A stretch of 57,933 nt of DNA from Methylobacterium sp. J-048 (lineage in GTDB: Bacteria; Pseudomonadota; Alphaproteobacteria; Rhizobiales; Beijerinckiaceae): the NCBI RefSeq assembly GCF_022829515.1, contig NZ_JAKSYL010000048.1:1-57933 (forward strand), given 5' to 3'. The notes under the pieces were generated by a model, which was given only the letters and a program-made list of their open reading frames with translations, did no database searches and was not told the DNA's origin. How positions within the stretch are numbered: position 1 is the stretch's first letter; each line of letters starts with the position of its first letter. Positions 8,660 through 16,577 of the stretch are shown here, one piece after another. The position numbers were made by a program, and so were the translations under genes.

Positions 8660-9763
8660 ATGCCCGGCCTGAACCAGCCTCTGTTCGCGCGCCTGCGCGA
8701 CGACCTGGAGGTGACTTTCCGGGAAGACCTCGAGGAGGCCGTGGTCGATCCGGCGCGCTGGCCGGATCTGATCGAGCGGGTGTCCCGGGCTTCCGGGAGC
8801 GAGGGCGCGCTGCTCCTGCGCACCGATCGGCCGGCGCTGGATGCGATCACCACGGCATCCCTCGCCGAATCGTCGAAGCGCTACTTCGAGGAGGGCTGGC
8901 ACCGGGAGGATCACCGCTTCCGCGGGCTGCCGATGATCCGCGCCCGGGGCATCACGGTCGATCAGGATTTCACCACCCCCGAGGAGATCGAGCGGCTGCC
9001 GTTCTACCAGGACCTGCTGGCCTCCAGCGGCCTGCGCTGGTTCGCCGGAATCGGCTTCGAGGTGAAGGGCCGGCTCTGGTGCCTCGCGTTGCAGAGGACC
9101 GCGGCGCAGGGCCTGTACGAGCCGGACGAGCAGGCGCGCCTTGCCACCCTGTCGCCGCTGCTTCGGCGCGCGGGGCTCCTGACCGCGATGGTCGAGACGG
9201 CGCGGCTCGCCGGGCTAACCGAGGCCTTCGACATCATCGAGCGCCCCGCCATGATCCTCGATTCGGAGGGCCGGGCTCTGCGCTGGAATACGGCGTTCGG
9301 TGCCCTGCTCGGCCGCGACCTGAGGCTTGTGGGCGGGCGTCTCGCCGCCGAGGAGGGCGAGGCCGCGCGGCAGCTCGAGGCGCTGTCGCGTCCATCCGGG
9401 CGGCCGCCGATCACCGCGATCGTCGTGGCGCGGCGGGACGCGTTGCCGATCGCCCTCCATGTCGTGCCGCTGGTCGGCCCGAGCCGCGGGGTGTTCGCGG
9501 GCGGGAGCACGCTGCTGCTCGCCAGCGTTCCCGGGCATGCGTCCGTCCCAGCCGTGGTCATCCTTCAGACCGCCTACCGCCTGACCCCCGCAGAGGCGCG
9601 CCTCGCCCAGGCCCTGTCCGGCGGCGTCACCCTGGCCCAGGCCGCGAACCGCTTCGCGATCACCGCCGCCACCGCGCGCTCGCAGCTGAAAGCGATCTTC
9701 GCCAAGACCGGGGCGACCCGGCAATCGGACCTGCTCCGGCTGGTGACTGGGCTGGCGCGGTAG
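8660..9763 (+). CDS. LuxR-family transcriptional regulator
   Basis: The 367-residue protein ends in a LuxR/FixJ-type helix-turn-helix (LTPAEARLAQALSGGVTLAQ ... TARSQLKAIFAKTGATRQSD). The middle resembles a PAS/GAF-like sensory region (ERPAMILDSEGRALRWNTAF). The N-terminal 180 residues are not recognised beyond a general ligand-binding look. The ATG at 8660 is preferred over an in-frame TTG 33 bases upstream because GGAG lies a normal distance before it. The ligand and targets are unknown. It stands opposite the polysaccharide operon, so control of that operon is possible but unproven. Confidence 0.75.
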   Translation: MPGLNQPLFARLRDDLEVTFREDLEEAVVDPARWPDLIERVSRASGSEGALLLRTDRPALDAITTASLAESSKRYFEEGWHREDHRFRGLPMIRARGITVDQDFTTPEEIERLPFYQDLLASSGLRWFAGIGFEVKGRLWCLALQRTAAQGLYEPDEQARLATLSPLLRRAGLLTAMVETARLAGLTEAFDIIERPAMILDSEGRALRWNTAFGALLGRDLRLVGGRLAAEEGEAARQLEALSRPSGRPPITAIVVARRDALPIALHVVPLVGPSRGVFAGGSTLLLASVPGHASVPAVVILQTAYRLTPAEARLAQALSGGVTLAQAANRFAITAATARSQLKAIFAKTGATRQSDLLRLVTGLAR

Positions 9764-9785
9764 GTCTCGCCCGGCGGCTGCCCGC

Positions 9786-9811
9786 GGAACGTGTCGGGTC
9801 GCGAGGTCGTT
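9786..9811 (+). promoter_or_regulatory. EcfG-type general stress promoter
   Basis: GGAAC at 9786-9790 and CGTT at 9808-9811 are separated by exactly 17 bases. This matches the promoter recognised by EcfG sigma factors of the alphaproteobacterial PhyR-NepR-EcfG stress response. It lies 26 bases before the start of the small secreted protein at 9838, leaving a short untranslated leader. The match is seen directly; use in the cell is inferred. Confidence 0.6.
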
Positions 9812-9837
9812 GCAATCCACACGATTGGAGAATGGCA

Positions 9838-10038
9838 ATGACATATCGGATCGCACTGGCCTCCGCGCTGACGATCAGCGCTCTCGTGCTCGGCGCGCCG
9901 GCCGAGGCGAAGGGGTGTCTCAAGGGGGCGGTCGTCGGTGGCGTCGCCGGGCACATGGCCGGGCACGGCAAGATGGGCGCAGCCGCCGGCTGCGCGGTCG
10001 GCCACCACCGGGCCAACAAGAAGGACAAGCAGAGCTGA
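9838..10038 (+). CDS. small secreted glycine-zipper-like protein
   Basis: This 66-residue product begins with a clear signal peptide (TYRIALASALTISALVLG, then APAEAKG). The mature part of about 40 residues is rich in Gly, Ala and His (VVGGVAGHMAGHGKMG), with two cysteines and a basic tail. Similar short glycine-zipper envelope proteins are common in Methylobacterium-type genomes but have no firm function. An ATG lies six bases upstream; 9838 is chosen because GGAG then sits seven bases before it rather than one. A stress-type promoter precedes it and a strong terminator follows, so it is a single-gene transcript. Confidence 0.7.
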   Translation: MTYRIALASALTISALVLGAPAEAKGCLKGAVVGGVAGHMAGHGKMGAAAGCAVGHHRANKKDKQS

Positions 10039-10104
10039 TCGCGCTCTGAGATCGACGCAAGGGTCGCGCCCGCCAGGGCGTGACCTGAAGAAGCGCACGG
10101 CCCT

Positions 10105-10148
10105 GCGAAGCCGGATCCCCGATCGAGGATCCGGCTTCGCGCGTTTTT
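10105..10148 (+). terminator. rho-independent terminator
   Basis: A perfect 14-base-pair stem (10105-10118 with 10127-10140) and an 8-base loop are followed by GCG and five Ts (10144-10148). It lies about 67 bases beyond the small secreted protein gene and would end its transcript. It is the clearest intrinsic terminator in the window. Confidence 0.85.
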
Positions 10149-10322
10149 CGAGATGGACGTTTGTCCAACCGCTCCGAACGCGCGGAACGCCGCAGACAGG
10201 CCGCCGGAGAGAGACCTACGAGGGCGAACCCTTGACCATTCATTGGAGTTGTTCTAATTAAGAACTGTGAGCGGGCGACCTCCTTTCGGACCCCGCAGAA
10301 GTTTTCAAGGCCACGGAGAAAC

Positions 10323-10535
10323 ATGATGTCCGGTACCGCGAACGCCGCCTGCCAGAGCTGCCGCTTCTTCGACGACCACAAGCTCAACGGCGCCCAGTCG
10401 CAGGGTGACGAGGGCCTGTGCCGCTTCAATCCGCCGGTCAGCCAGCCGGCGCCGCAGTCCAAGGGCCTGTGGCCGGTGGTGGCGTCCCAGGATTGGTGCG
10501 GGCACTTCACCGCCGAGATGACCGCCGCCGAGTAA
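10323..10535 (+). CDS. small four-cysteine protein, probably metal-binding
   Basis: The 70-residue protein has four cysteines in the pattern C10-x2-C13 ... C33 ... C59, within motifs CQSCRFFD, GLCRFNPP and QDWCGHF. The WPVV...DWCGHF ending recurs in small uncharacterised proteins of proteobacteria. The spacing suggests one zinc or iron-sulfur site. It has no signal peptide. Two ATGs lie in tandem (10323 and 10326); GGAG at 10315-10318 fits the second slightly better. It stands alone downstream of the terminator at 10148. No function can be named. Confidence 0.7.
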   Translation: MMSGTANAACQSCRFFDDHKLNGAQSQGDEGLCRFNPPVSQPAPQSKGLWPVVASQDWCGHFTAEMTAAE

Positions 10536-10620
10536 TCGGATCCCGCGGCACACCGATCGCGCGTGGGGAGGGCGTCCATCCCCGCGCAGCCCCGCGACGC
10601 GATCATGCCGCGACGAACAG

Positions 10621-10655
10621 TGCGCGATCACCCGGGCCCACGGGATGATCGCGCA
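10621..10655. repeat. long hairpin upstream of acetyltransferase gene
   Basis: The left arm at 10621-10634 (TGCGCGATCACCCG) pairs with 10641-10655 with only one bulged base, around a 6-base loop. There is no T-run. It lies 16 bases before the acetyltransferase ATG, in its probable 5' leader, and 85 bases after the small cysteine protein gene. It could be an operator, a leader hairpin or a factor-dependent terminator. Confidence 0.6.
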
Positions 10656-10670
10656 TTGCCGCATTGGGCC

Positions 10671-11222
10671 ATGCGCACGTATGTTTGTGCCGTGACCGAC
10701 GTGATCCGTTCAGCGACCGAGGCCGACATCTCGGCCATCGCATCCATCTACGGCGACGCCGTTCGCTCCGGTACGGCCAGCTTCGAACTGGAGCCGCCGA
10801 CCGTCGAGGAGATGGCCCGCCGTTTCTCGGTCTTACGTGCGGGCGGCTACCCCTATCTCGCGGCCGTCCGGGACGACGTGGTCGTCGGCTACGCCTATGC
10901 CGGACCCTATCACCAGCGCGCCGCCTATCGATCGACCCTTGAGGATTCGATCTACGTTGCGCAGGCGGCCCGGGGGGGCGGCATCGGCCGCGCCTTGCTC
11001 GCCGCGCTGATCACGGAGACCGAACGCATCGGCGCCCGGAGCATCGTCGCGGTCATTGCCGAAAGCGATTCGTCGGCCTCCGTGGCCTTGCATGCCGGCC
11101 TCGGCTTCACGCCGGTCGGAACCCTTGCGGGTGTGGGCTACAAGCACGACCGCTGGCTCGACGTGACCCTGATGCAGCGCTCGCTCGGACCCGGCCGCTC
11201 CACGCCGCCGACGCGCGCGTGA
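10671..11222 (+). CDS. GNAT N-acetyltransferase (phosphinothricin acetyltransferase-like)
   Basis: The product of about 183 residues has the GNAT fold: an N-terminal IRSATEADISAIASIY, strand 4 YVAQAARGGGIGRALLAALI with the acetyl-CoA pyrophosphate loop (ARGGGIGRA), and the C-terminal ALHAGLGFTPVGTLAGVGYK. These match the Pat/Bar/YncA group, which acetylates amino groups of compounds such as phosphinothricin or methionine derivatives. The true substrate is not predictable. A GTG at 10692 would give a start closer to the family norm; the ATG at 10671 is given here. The hairpin at 10621-10655 lies just upstream. Confidence 0.78.
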   Translation: MRTYVCAVTDVIRSATEADISAIASIYGDAVRSGTASFELEPPTVEEMARRFSVLRAGGYPYLAAVRDDVVVGYAYAGPYHQRAAYRSTLEDSIYVAQAARGGGIGRALLAALITETERIGARSIVAVIAESDSSASVALHAGLGFTPVGTLAGVGYKHDRWLDVTLMQRSLGPGRSTPPTRA

Positions 11223-11431
11223 ACCATCCGTGGCTGCTGCCAAGACTTGCCAATACCCCTCGGCCCAGGCTGCGTGGTCATGATGCGGACAACTTCGCGC
11301 GAGAGACGGCGGGCAGGATGCGCAAGCCGCCCGGTTCTCGGCCCGGCGCCAGCGCAATGACGCGAGTGAGGGGCTGACCGCATGGCGGGCGGTTCTCCCC
11401 TTCAGAGCTCGCGAGGCAGGGGAGTTCGGGT

Positions 11432-12046
11432 ATGATGGTTTCTTCGATCGGCCGGCGGTTCGCGCCGCTCGCGGTCCTGGCACTCGCCACGCTTGCGACA
11501 CCGGCGCATGCCGCGTCTCCTGTCGACCCCAGCGGCACCTACCTCACCGAGGATGGCCGCGCCCGGGTCCGCCTCGAGAAGTGCGGCGCCGCCACCGACC
11601 GTTTGTGCGGCTACGTCGTCTGGCTGAAGGTCCCGCTCAACGAGAAGAACGAGCCGCGGATCGACTTCAAGAACCCCGATCCGAAGAAGCAGACGCGCGC
11701 CTCCCTCGGCCACCAGCTGATCATGGGTCTGAAGCCCAACGCCGACGCCCATTACGAGGGCAAGATCTACAATTCCGAGGACGGCAAGTCCTACGATGTC
11801 ACGATCTGGACCGACGCGCCCAACGAGCTGACGGTGAGGGGCTGCCTGATCGCCTTCCTGTGCAAGTCGCAGACCTGGAACAAGGTCGTCGACCTCGCGC
11901 CGGGCCAGCTCGCCGGCCCGACCAACGCGCCGAACGGTCCGCGCAGCGACCCGGAATTCGTCACGGCGCCGCCCAAGCCCACCGCCAAGGCGGGCGCGAA
12001 GCCCGCGCCGAAGCCCGCCGCCGCGGACGCCCCCGCTCCGCAATGA
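11432..12046 (+). CDS. secreted DUF2147 protein
   Basis: The 204-residue product has a signal peptide (residues about 1-27, cleavage near AHA-A). A DUF2147 domain follows, recognisable from SPVDPSGTYLTEDGRARVRL, LCGYVVWLKVP, ANAD-type loops and GCLIAFLCKSQTWNKV. The C-terminal 30 residues are a low-complexity Ala/Pro/Lys tail. DUF2147 proteins are periplasmic or envelope-associated and of unknown function. The gene is a single unit, convergent with the serine hydrolase gene 16 bases away. Confidence 0.8.
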   Translation: MMVSSIGRRFAPLAVLALATLATPAHAASPVDPSGTYLTEDGRARVRLEKCGAATDRLCGYVVWLKVPLNEKNEPRIDFKNPDPKKQTRASLGHQLIMGLKPNADAHYEGKIYNSEDGKSYDVTIWTDAPNELTVRGCLIAFLCKSQTWNKVVDLAPGQLAGPTNAPNGPRSDPEFVTAPPKPTAKAGAKPAPKPAAADAPAPQ

Positions 12047-12062
12047 GCCGGGTCCGCGGCGC

Positions 12063-13286
12063 TCAATCGTCCAGCGCCGCGTAGGTCAGGACCCGCAGCT
12101 CCCGCCGGATCGGCAGGGCCGAGGACGGCACGAGCTGGGTCATGAGCACCACCGAGAGATCCTCGGCCGGGTCGATCCAGAAGGCCGTCGAGGCGAGGCC
12201 CCCCCAGGCGACCTCGCCGGGCGTGCCGAGGATCTGGGCCCGGGCCGGGTCGAGCATCACCGAGAAGCCGAGGCCGAAGCCGATCCCGGTATAGGAGGTC
12301 TCGGCGAAGCGCGGCGTGCCCATGGCCGCGAGATCCCCCGACAGGTGGTTCGCCAGCATCAGATCGACGGTCTTCCGTCCGAGCAGGCGGTTCCCGTCGA
12401 GGGTGCCCCGGTCGAGGATCATTCGGCAGAAGCGCTGATAATCGGCCGCTGTGGAAACGAGGCCGCCGCCGCCCGAGGCGATGGCCGGCGGCTGGGCGAA
12501 GGCGGTATCCACGGAATCGTCGAACAGCTTGAGCTTGCGCGCCCGGTCATACACGTAGGTCGCACAGAAGCGCGGCATCAGCTCCGGGCGGACGTGGAAG
12601 TCGGTATCGACCATGCCGAGCGGGCTGATGACCTCCTCGCGGAGGTAATCGGCGAAGGGGCGGCCGGTGAGCGCCGCCACGTACTGGCCGAGCACGTCGG
12701 TGGCGACGCTGTAGTTCCAGGCGCTGCCCGGCTGGGCGAGGAGCGGCATCCTGGCGACCCGCGCGGTCATCTCGGCGAGACTGCCCTCGCGCGCTAGGAA
12801 ATCGATGCCGTGCTCGCGATACTGCGCGTCGACGAGGGTCGCCTCCATGAACCCGTAGGTCAGGCCGGTCGTGTGGGTGAGGAGGTCGCGCACGGTGATC
12901 GCCCGGCGCGCCGGCTCGGTCTCCAGCTTCGCCCGGTTGCCGCCGACCGCGACGCGCATCTCCGCGAAGTCCGGCAGCACCCGCGCGACCGGGTCGTCGA
13001 GCTGGAACCGGCCCTGCTCGTAGAGCTGCATCACCGCCACCGAGGTCAGCGGCTTGGTCATGGAGTAGATCCGGGTCACCGTGTCGAGGGTGAACGGCGT
13101 GCCGCGGGCGATGTCGGCCTGTCCGCAGGCGCGGGCGAAGGCGATGCGGCCTCGGCGTGCCACCGTAACGGAAAGGCCGGCGAGCCGGCCCTCGTCCACC
13201 AGCCGATCCATCCACGGCGCGATCCGCGCGAGCCCGTCCGGGCTGAACCCCGCGCCTGTCGGGTCGATCTCGGTCAGCGCGCTCAT
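12063..13286 (-). CDS. serine hydrolase of the beta-lactamase class C / esterase family
   Basis: The 407-residue protein carries the SxxK active-site tetrad (SMTK, Ser75 and Lys78 in TRIYSMTKPL) and the second-motif tyrosine in SAWNYSVATDVLGQY. The overall layout is that of the beta-lactamase/esterase EstB/PBP4* family, with a FAxYLREEVISPLGM-type segment. No signal peptide is evident, so a cytoplasmic esterase or amidase is more likely than a secreted beta-lactamase. The substrate is unknown. It converges with the DUF2147 gene, and the DUF427 gene lies upstream on the same strand 58 bases away. Confidence 0.82.
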   Translation of the reverse strand: MSALTEIDPTGAGFSPDGLARIAPWMDRLVDEGRLAGLSVTVARRGRIAFARACGQADIARGTPFTLDTVTRIYSMTKPLTSVAVMQLYEQGRFQLDDPVARVLPDFAEMRVAVGGNRAKLETEPARRAITVRDLLTHTTGLTYGFMEATLVDAQYREHGIDFLAREGSLAEMTARVARMPLLAQPGSAWNYSVATDVLGQYVAALTGRPFADYLREEVISPLGMVDTDFHVRPELMPRFCATYVYDRARKLKLFDDSVDTAFAQPPAIASGGGGLVSTAADYQRFCRMILDRGTLDGNRLLGRKTVDLMLANHLSGDLAAMGTPRFAETSYTGIGFGLGFSVMLDPARAQILGTPGEVAWGGLASTAFWIDPAEDLSVVLMTQLVPSSALPIRRELRVLTYAALDD

Positions 13287-13344
13287 GGCGTCTCCTTCGG
13301 CCGGTAAGACTCGGCGAGGAACGATAAAGCGCGCCGGAGCGAAG

Positions 13345-13854
13345 TTACCAGCCCATCGTGCCCGGGCTGCCCTTGAACGGGCCGACGATGCCGGGGGTGA
13401 TCCAGCCGCCGTAGAAGGTGCCGGGCTGGGGCGTCACCCGCGCGTCGCCGACGAAGCAGGCATCCATCGGCAGGGCGTAGAACGCGACGTAGCCGCCGAT
13501 CGCATTGAAGCCCGGCGTCGGGTCCGGGTACGACCAGGCGGCGCTGTGCGCCAGCCGGTCGCCGCCATGCACGTCGAACAGCACGGCCTGCCCCTTCCAC
13601 TCGCAGATGCCGCCGCGGCGCGGCCCCGAGAGCACGCCGGCCATCACGTCGCCGGGCGGAAAATAGTAGGTCGGGGGATGGGCTGTCTCCAGCACCCGGT
13701 AGCCGGCTTTGGTCTGCGCGATCACCGCACCGCCGAGCACCACCCGCAGCGTCTCCGACACCCGATCGAGGCGCGGGGGCCGCGGATAGTCCCAGACGCT
13801 CTCGTCGCCGGGTCTGGTCGGGTCGGGGATCGGACGCGAAATCGGGCGGGCCAT
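13345..13854 (-). CDS. DUF427 domain protein
   Basis: The 169-residue product matches the DUF427 family: an N-terminal MARPISRPIPDPTRPG, SVWDYPRPPRLD, a core with YYFPPGDV and CEWKGQAVLFDV, and the closing GWITPGIVGPFKG. Family members are small single-domain proteins of unknown biochemical role, often near sugar or stress genes. The frame is open 54 bases further upstream, but the start at 13854 matches the usual N-terminus. It diverges from the trehalose-phosphatase gene. Confidence 0.82.
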   Translation of the reverse strand: MARPISRPIPDPTRPGDESVWDYPRPPRLDRVSETLRVVLGGAVIAQTKAGYRVLETAHPPTYYFPPGDVMAGVLSGPRRGGICEWKGQAVLFDVHGGDRLAHSAAWSYPDPTPGFNAIGGYVAFYALPMDACFVGDARVTPQPGTFYGGWITPGIVGPFKGSPGTMGW

Positions 13855-13972
13855 GTCGGGGCCGGCGTATATCGTATCCAGCGTAAGCGATAGGTTGATG
13901 CGCATCACCGTTTCTCGCGCCGTCGTCGCATGCTAGCCCGTGCCCGACGCTCACCGCCCGGGACCGACCGCG

Positions 13973-14716
13973 ATGGACATCGCCCTCTTCCTCGACTTCG
14001 ACGGAACGCTCGCCGAGATCGCACCGCGGCCGGATGCCGTACAGGTCGAGCCCGGCCTGGTGGAGACCCTCGAACGGCTGCGCGACCGGCTGGGCGGGGC
14101 GCTGGCGATCGTGACCGGCCGGCCGGTCTCGGTGATCGACGGTTTTCTGGCACCGTCGCGCCTCGATGCGGCCGGGCTGCACGGCGTCGAGCGCCGGGTC
14201 GCCGGGGCGCTGTCGGGCGGCCGCGCCGAGGACCATCCGGAACTGCGCCGTCAGGTCGAGCGCCTGCAGGCCGAGAGCCGGGCGCTCGCCGACGTGCTGA
14301 TCGAGGACAAGGGCGCCTCGGTGGCGGTGCATTGGCGCCTGGCGAGCGCTGACGACGCCGCCTGGGCCGAGGCGCTGGTCAAGGATGCCGCCGATACCCT
14401 CGGGGGCGCCTATCGGCTCCAGCTCGGCAAGGCCGTGGGCGAGATCGTGCCGGCGCAGGCGACCAAGGCCCACGCGATCCGCGCCTTCCTGGAACAACCC
14501 CCCTATGCCGGGCGCCGGCCGGTGTTCTTCGGCGACGACCGCACCGATGAAATCGCCTTCGCGTCGGTGGCCGAGGATGGCGGCATCGCCGTCCGGGTCG
14601 GCGACGGCGACACCGTGGCGAGCCGGCGTCTACCGGGTCCGGCCGCCGTCCGTGCCCTGCTGCGGGACTGGGCCGCGGGCGGCACGATCGACCCCGAGGC
14701 CCTGCCGCCGGCGTGA
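13973..14716 (+). CDS. otsB: trehalose-6-phosphate phosphatase
   Basis: This HAD-superfamily enzyme of 247 residues has the nucleophile motif LDFDGTL (Asp8, Asp10), motif II AIVTGRP, and the metal-binding FFGDDRTDEIAF near the C-terminus, all typical of OtsB. It removes phosphate from trehalose-6-phosphate to make the osmoprotectant trehalose. No otsA synthase gene lies in the window. A GTG at 13940 is an alternative start adding 11 residues. Glucokinase follows 81 bases downstream on the same strand, which fits a sugar-phosphate unit. Confidence 0.88.
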   Translation: MDIALFLDFDGTLAEIAPRPDAVQVEPGLVETLERLRDRLGGALAIVTGRPVSVIDGFLAPSRLDAAGLHGVERRVAGALSGGRAEDHPELRRQVERLQAESRALADVLIEDKGASVAVHWRLASADDAAWAEALVKDAADTLGGAYRLQLGKAVGEIVPAQATKAHAIRAFLEQPPYAGRRPVFFGDDRTDEIAFASVAEDGGIAVRVGDGDTVASRRLPGPAAVRALLRDWAAGGTIDPEALPPA

Positions 14717-14797
14717 GCCCGCCCTATCCTTCGTCGCATGACGGCAGGCACGCGTTCTGCCTTGCCGTGAGCCAGCTCAAGAAAAGGCCCTTCGTCG

Positions 14798-15805
14798 ATG
14801 TTCGAGTTTCCGGTTCTGATCGGTGACATCGGTGGCACGAACGCCCGCTTCGGCCTGATCGCCGAGAAGGGCGCCGAGCCCCAGATTCTCTCCCACGAGG
14901 CGACCGCCGACCATCCCGATCCGTCGCACGCCATCAAGGCGGCTTTGGCCAAGGCCGGCGATGCCGTGCCGGCACCGCGCTCGACCATCCTGGCGATGGG
15001 CGGGCGGGTCGACGGCCCGGAGCCGCAACTCACCAACGCGCACTGGCGGATCGGCGGCGAGCGCATCGCGAAGGATTTCGGGCTCTCCTCGGCGGTGGTG
15101 GTGAACGATTACGTGCCGGTCGCGGCCGGCGCGGCCGATATCGAGCCCCACGACCTCACCCCGGTCGGGCCCAGCCCGACGATTCCGGGCGGCGCCCGGG
15201 TCGTGCTCGGGCCCGGCACCGGCTTCGGGGCTGCGGCCCTGGTGCCCTACTCTGCCCACCTCGCCATCGTCTCCACGGAGGCCGGTCACACCGATTTCGG
15301 CCCGGCGGACGCGTTCGAGGAAAAAATCTGGCACGCGCTGGAGCGGGTCGACGGGCGCATCACCGTCGAGGCAGTGCTCTCGGGGCCGGGCCTGGCGCGG
15401 TTGCACGCGGCGGTGGCGCATGTCCGCACCGGCCAGCCGCACGAGAAGCTCGACCCGGCGGCCGTGACCGAGGCCGGGCTCAAGGTCTCGGATCCGCACG
15501 CCGCTGAGGCGCTGGAACTGTTCGGCCGCCTGCTCGGCCGCGTCTGCGGCGACCTGGCCTTGACCTTCCTCGCCACCAGCGGCGTCTATATCGGCGGCGG
15601 CATCGCACCCCGCATCGTCAAGGTTCTGGAGGAGAGCGGGTTTCGCGAGGCGTTCGAGCGCAAGGCGCCCTTCGCCGAGATGATGCGCCAGATCCCGACC
15701 AGCGTCATCACGGTCCACGACCCGGCCTTCAAGGGCCTGGCCGCCCTCGCCAACGAGGGCCGGCGCTTCGTCTACCACGGGCAGGTTTGGCGGAAGGACG
15801 GCTGA
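14798..15805 (+). CDS. glk: glucokinase
   Basis: The 335-residue protein belongs to the bacterial glucokinase (Glk) family rather than ROK. It has the phosphate loop VLIGDIGGTNARFGL (residues 6-20), NDYVPVAAG, GPGTGFGAAALVP, the sugar-binding STEAGHTDFGP and the adenosine-loop SGVYIGGGIAPRIVK. It phosphorylates glucose with ATP in the cytoplasm. It follows otsB on the same strand. Length and motif order are normal for the family. Confidence 0.92.
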   Translation: MFEFPVLIGDIGGTNARFGLIAEKGAEPQILSHEATADHPDPSHAIKAALAKAGDAVPAPRSTILAMGGRVDGPEPQLTNAHWRIGGERIAKDFGLSSAVVVNDYVPVAAGAADIEPHDLTPVGPSPTIPGGARVVLGPGTGFGAAALVPYSAHLAIVSTEAGHTDFGPADAFEEKIWHALERVDGRITVEAVLSGPGLARLHAAVAHVRTGQPHEKLDPAAVTEAGLKVSDPHAAEALELFGRLLGRVCGDLALTFLATSGVYIGGGIAPRIVKVLEESGFREAFERKAPFAEMMRQIPTSVITVHDPAFKGLAALANEGRRFVYHGQVWRKDG

Positions 15806-15873
15806 GGGTTCACGATCACGCGAGCGGCCGTCGCGCGGGGCCGCAGGATGTCTTGTGGGCTGGGACCGGATCG

Positions 15874-16116
15874 ATGCGGACGGTCACGTTGAAGGACGCC
15901 AAGACCAATCTGCCGCGCCTCGTGGAACAGGCGGCGTCCGGCGAGCCGTTCATCATCGCGAAAGACGGCAAGCCCCTTGTTCGTGTCGTCCCATTCGACG
16001 CGCCGGCCGCTGCCACGACCTCGCGAATCGGGTTTCTGGCGGGATGCATCCGCGTCCCGGACGATTTCGATCGGATAGGTAGCGAAGAGATCACGGCTTC
16101 GTTTGAAGGCCGGTGA
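15874..16116 (+). CDS. Phd/YefM-type antitoxin
   Basis: The 80-residue protein begins TVTLKDAKTNLPRLVEQAAS and continues with GEPFIIAKDGKPLVRVVP, the standard Phd/YefM DNA-binding fold. A short C-terminal tail should wrap the toxin. It would repress its own promoter and neutralise the PIN-domain toxin encoded directly downstream with a GTGA overlap. The gene starts 68 bases after glk, so some read-through from glk is possible. Confidence 0.88.
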   Translation: MRTVTLKDAKTNLPRLVEQAASGEPFIIAKDGKPLVRVVPFDAPAAATTSRIGFLAGCIRVPDDFDRIGSEEITASFEGR

Positions 16117-16499
16117 GCTATCTGCTCGATACGCATATCCTGCTCTGGGCAGCGGCAGGGTCCGACCGTCTGACATCGGAAGCACGCCGCCTCATCGAAG
16201 AGCCCGCGAATACGCTCGTGTTCAGCGCGGCGAGCCTGTGGGAGGTCGCGATCAAGAACGGCCTGGGCCGCGCCGACTTCCAGGTCGATGCGAAGCGCCT
16301 GAGGATCGGTTTGCTCGACAATGGCTACGTCGAGCTTCCCGTGACGGGGGCTCATGCCGCCGCCGTCGCCGGCCTTCCACCCATTCATCGCGACCCGTTC
16401 GATCGGCTCTTGATCGCACAGGCCCAGGTCGAGGGGCTGGAGTTCATCGCGGCCGACCGGATCATCGCGCAGTATGGCGGTCCGATCCGGTTGGTTTAA
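16113..16499 (+). CDS. PIN-domain ribonuclease toxin (VapC-like)
   Basis: This 128-residue PIN protein carries the expected acidic residues: Asp6 in LLDTHILLW, Glu44 in SLWEVAIK, Asp94 and Asp97 in HRDPFDRLLIAQA, and Asp115 in AADR. These chelate Mg for RNA cleavage. It starts with GTG at 16113, overlapping the antitoxin stop. The pairing of a Phd-type antitoxin with a PIN toxin is common. A G/C-rich hairpin follows at 16522-16558. The RNA target is unknown. Confidence 0.88.
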   Translation: MSYLLDTHILLWAAAGSDRLTSEARRLIEEPANTLVFSAASLWEVAIKNGLGRADFQVDAKRLRIGLLDNGYVELPVTGAHAAAVAGLPPIHRDPFDRLLIAQAQVEGLEFIAADRIIAQYGGPIRLV

Positions 16500-16521
16500 G
16501 CGGATGTCGTTTGCCCGTTCG

Positions 16522-16558
16522 GCCGGATCTCGATGCGTCGAGGGCAAAGAGATCCGGC
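16522..16558. terminator. hairpin between convergent genes
   Basis: GCCGGATCTC at 16522-16531 pairs perfectly with GAGATCCGGC at 16549-16558 across a 17-base loop. It lies in the 78-base gap between the toxin gene and the convergent MFS gene. There is no proper T-run, only TT after the stem, so a terminator role is likely but weakly supported. Confidence 0.5.
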
Positions 16559-16577
16559 TTGGGGCCTGCCTTCCGCC

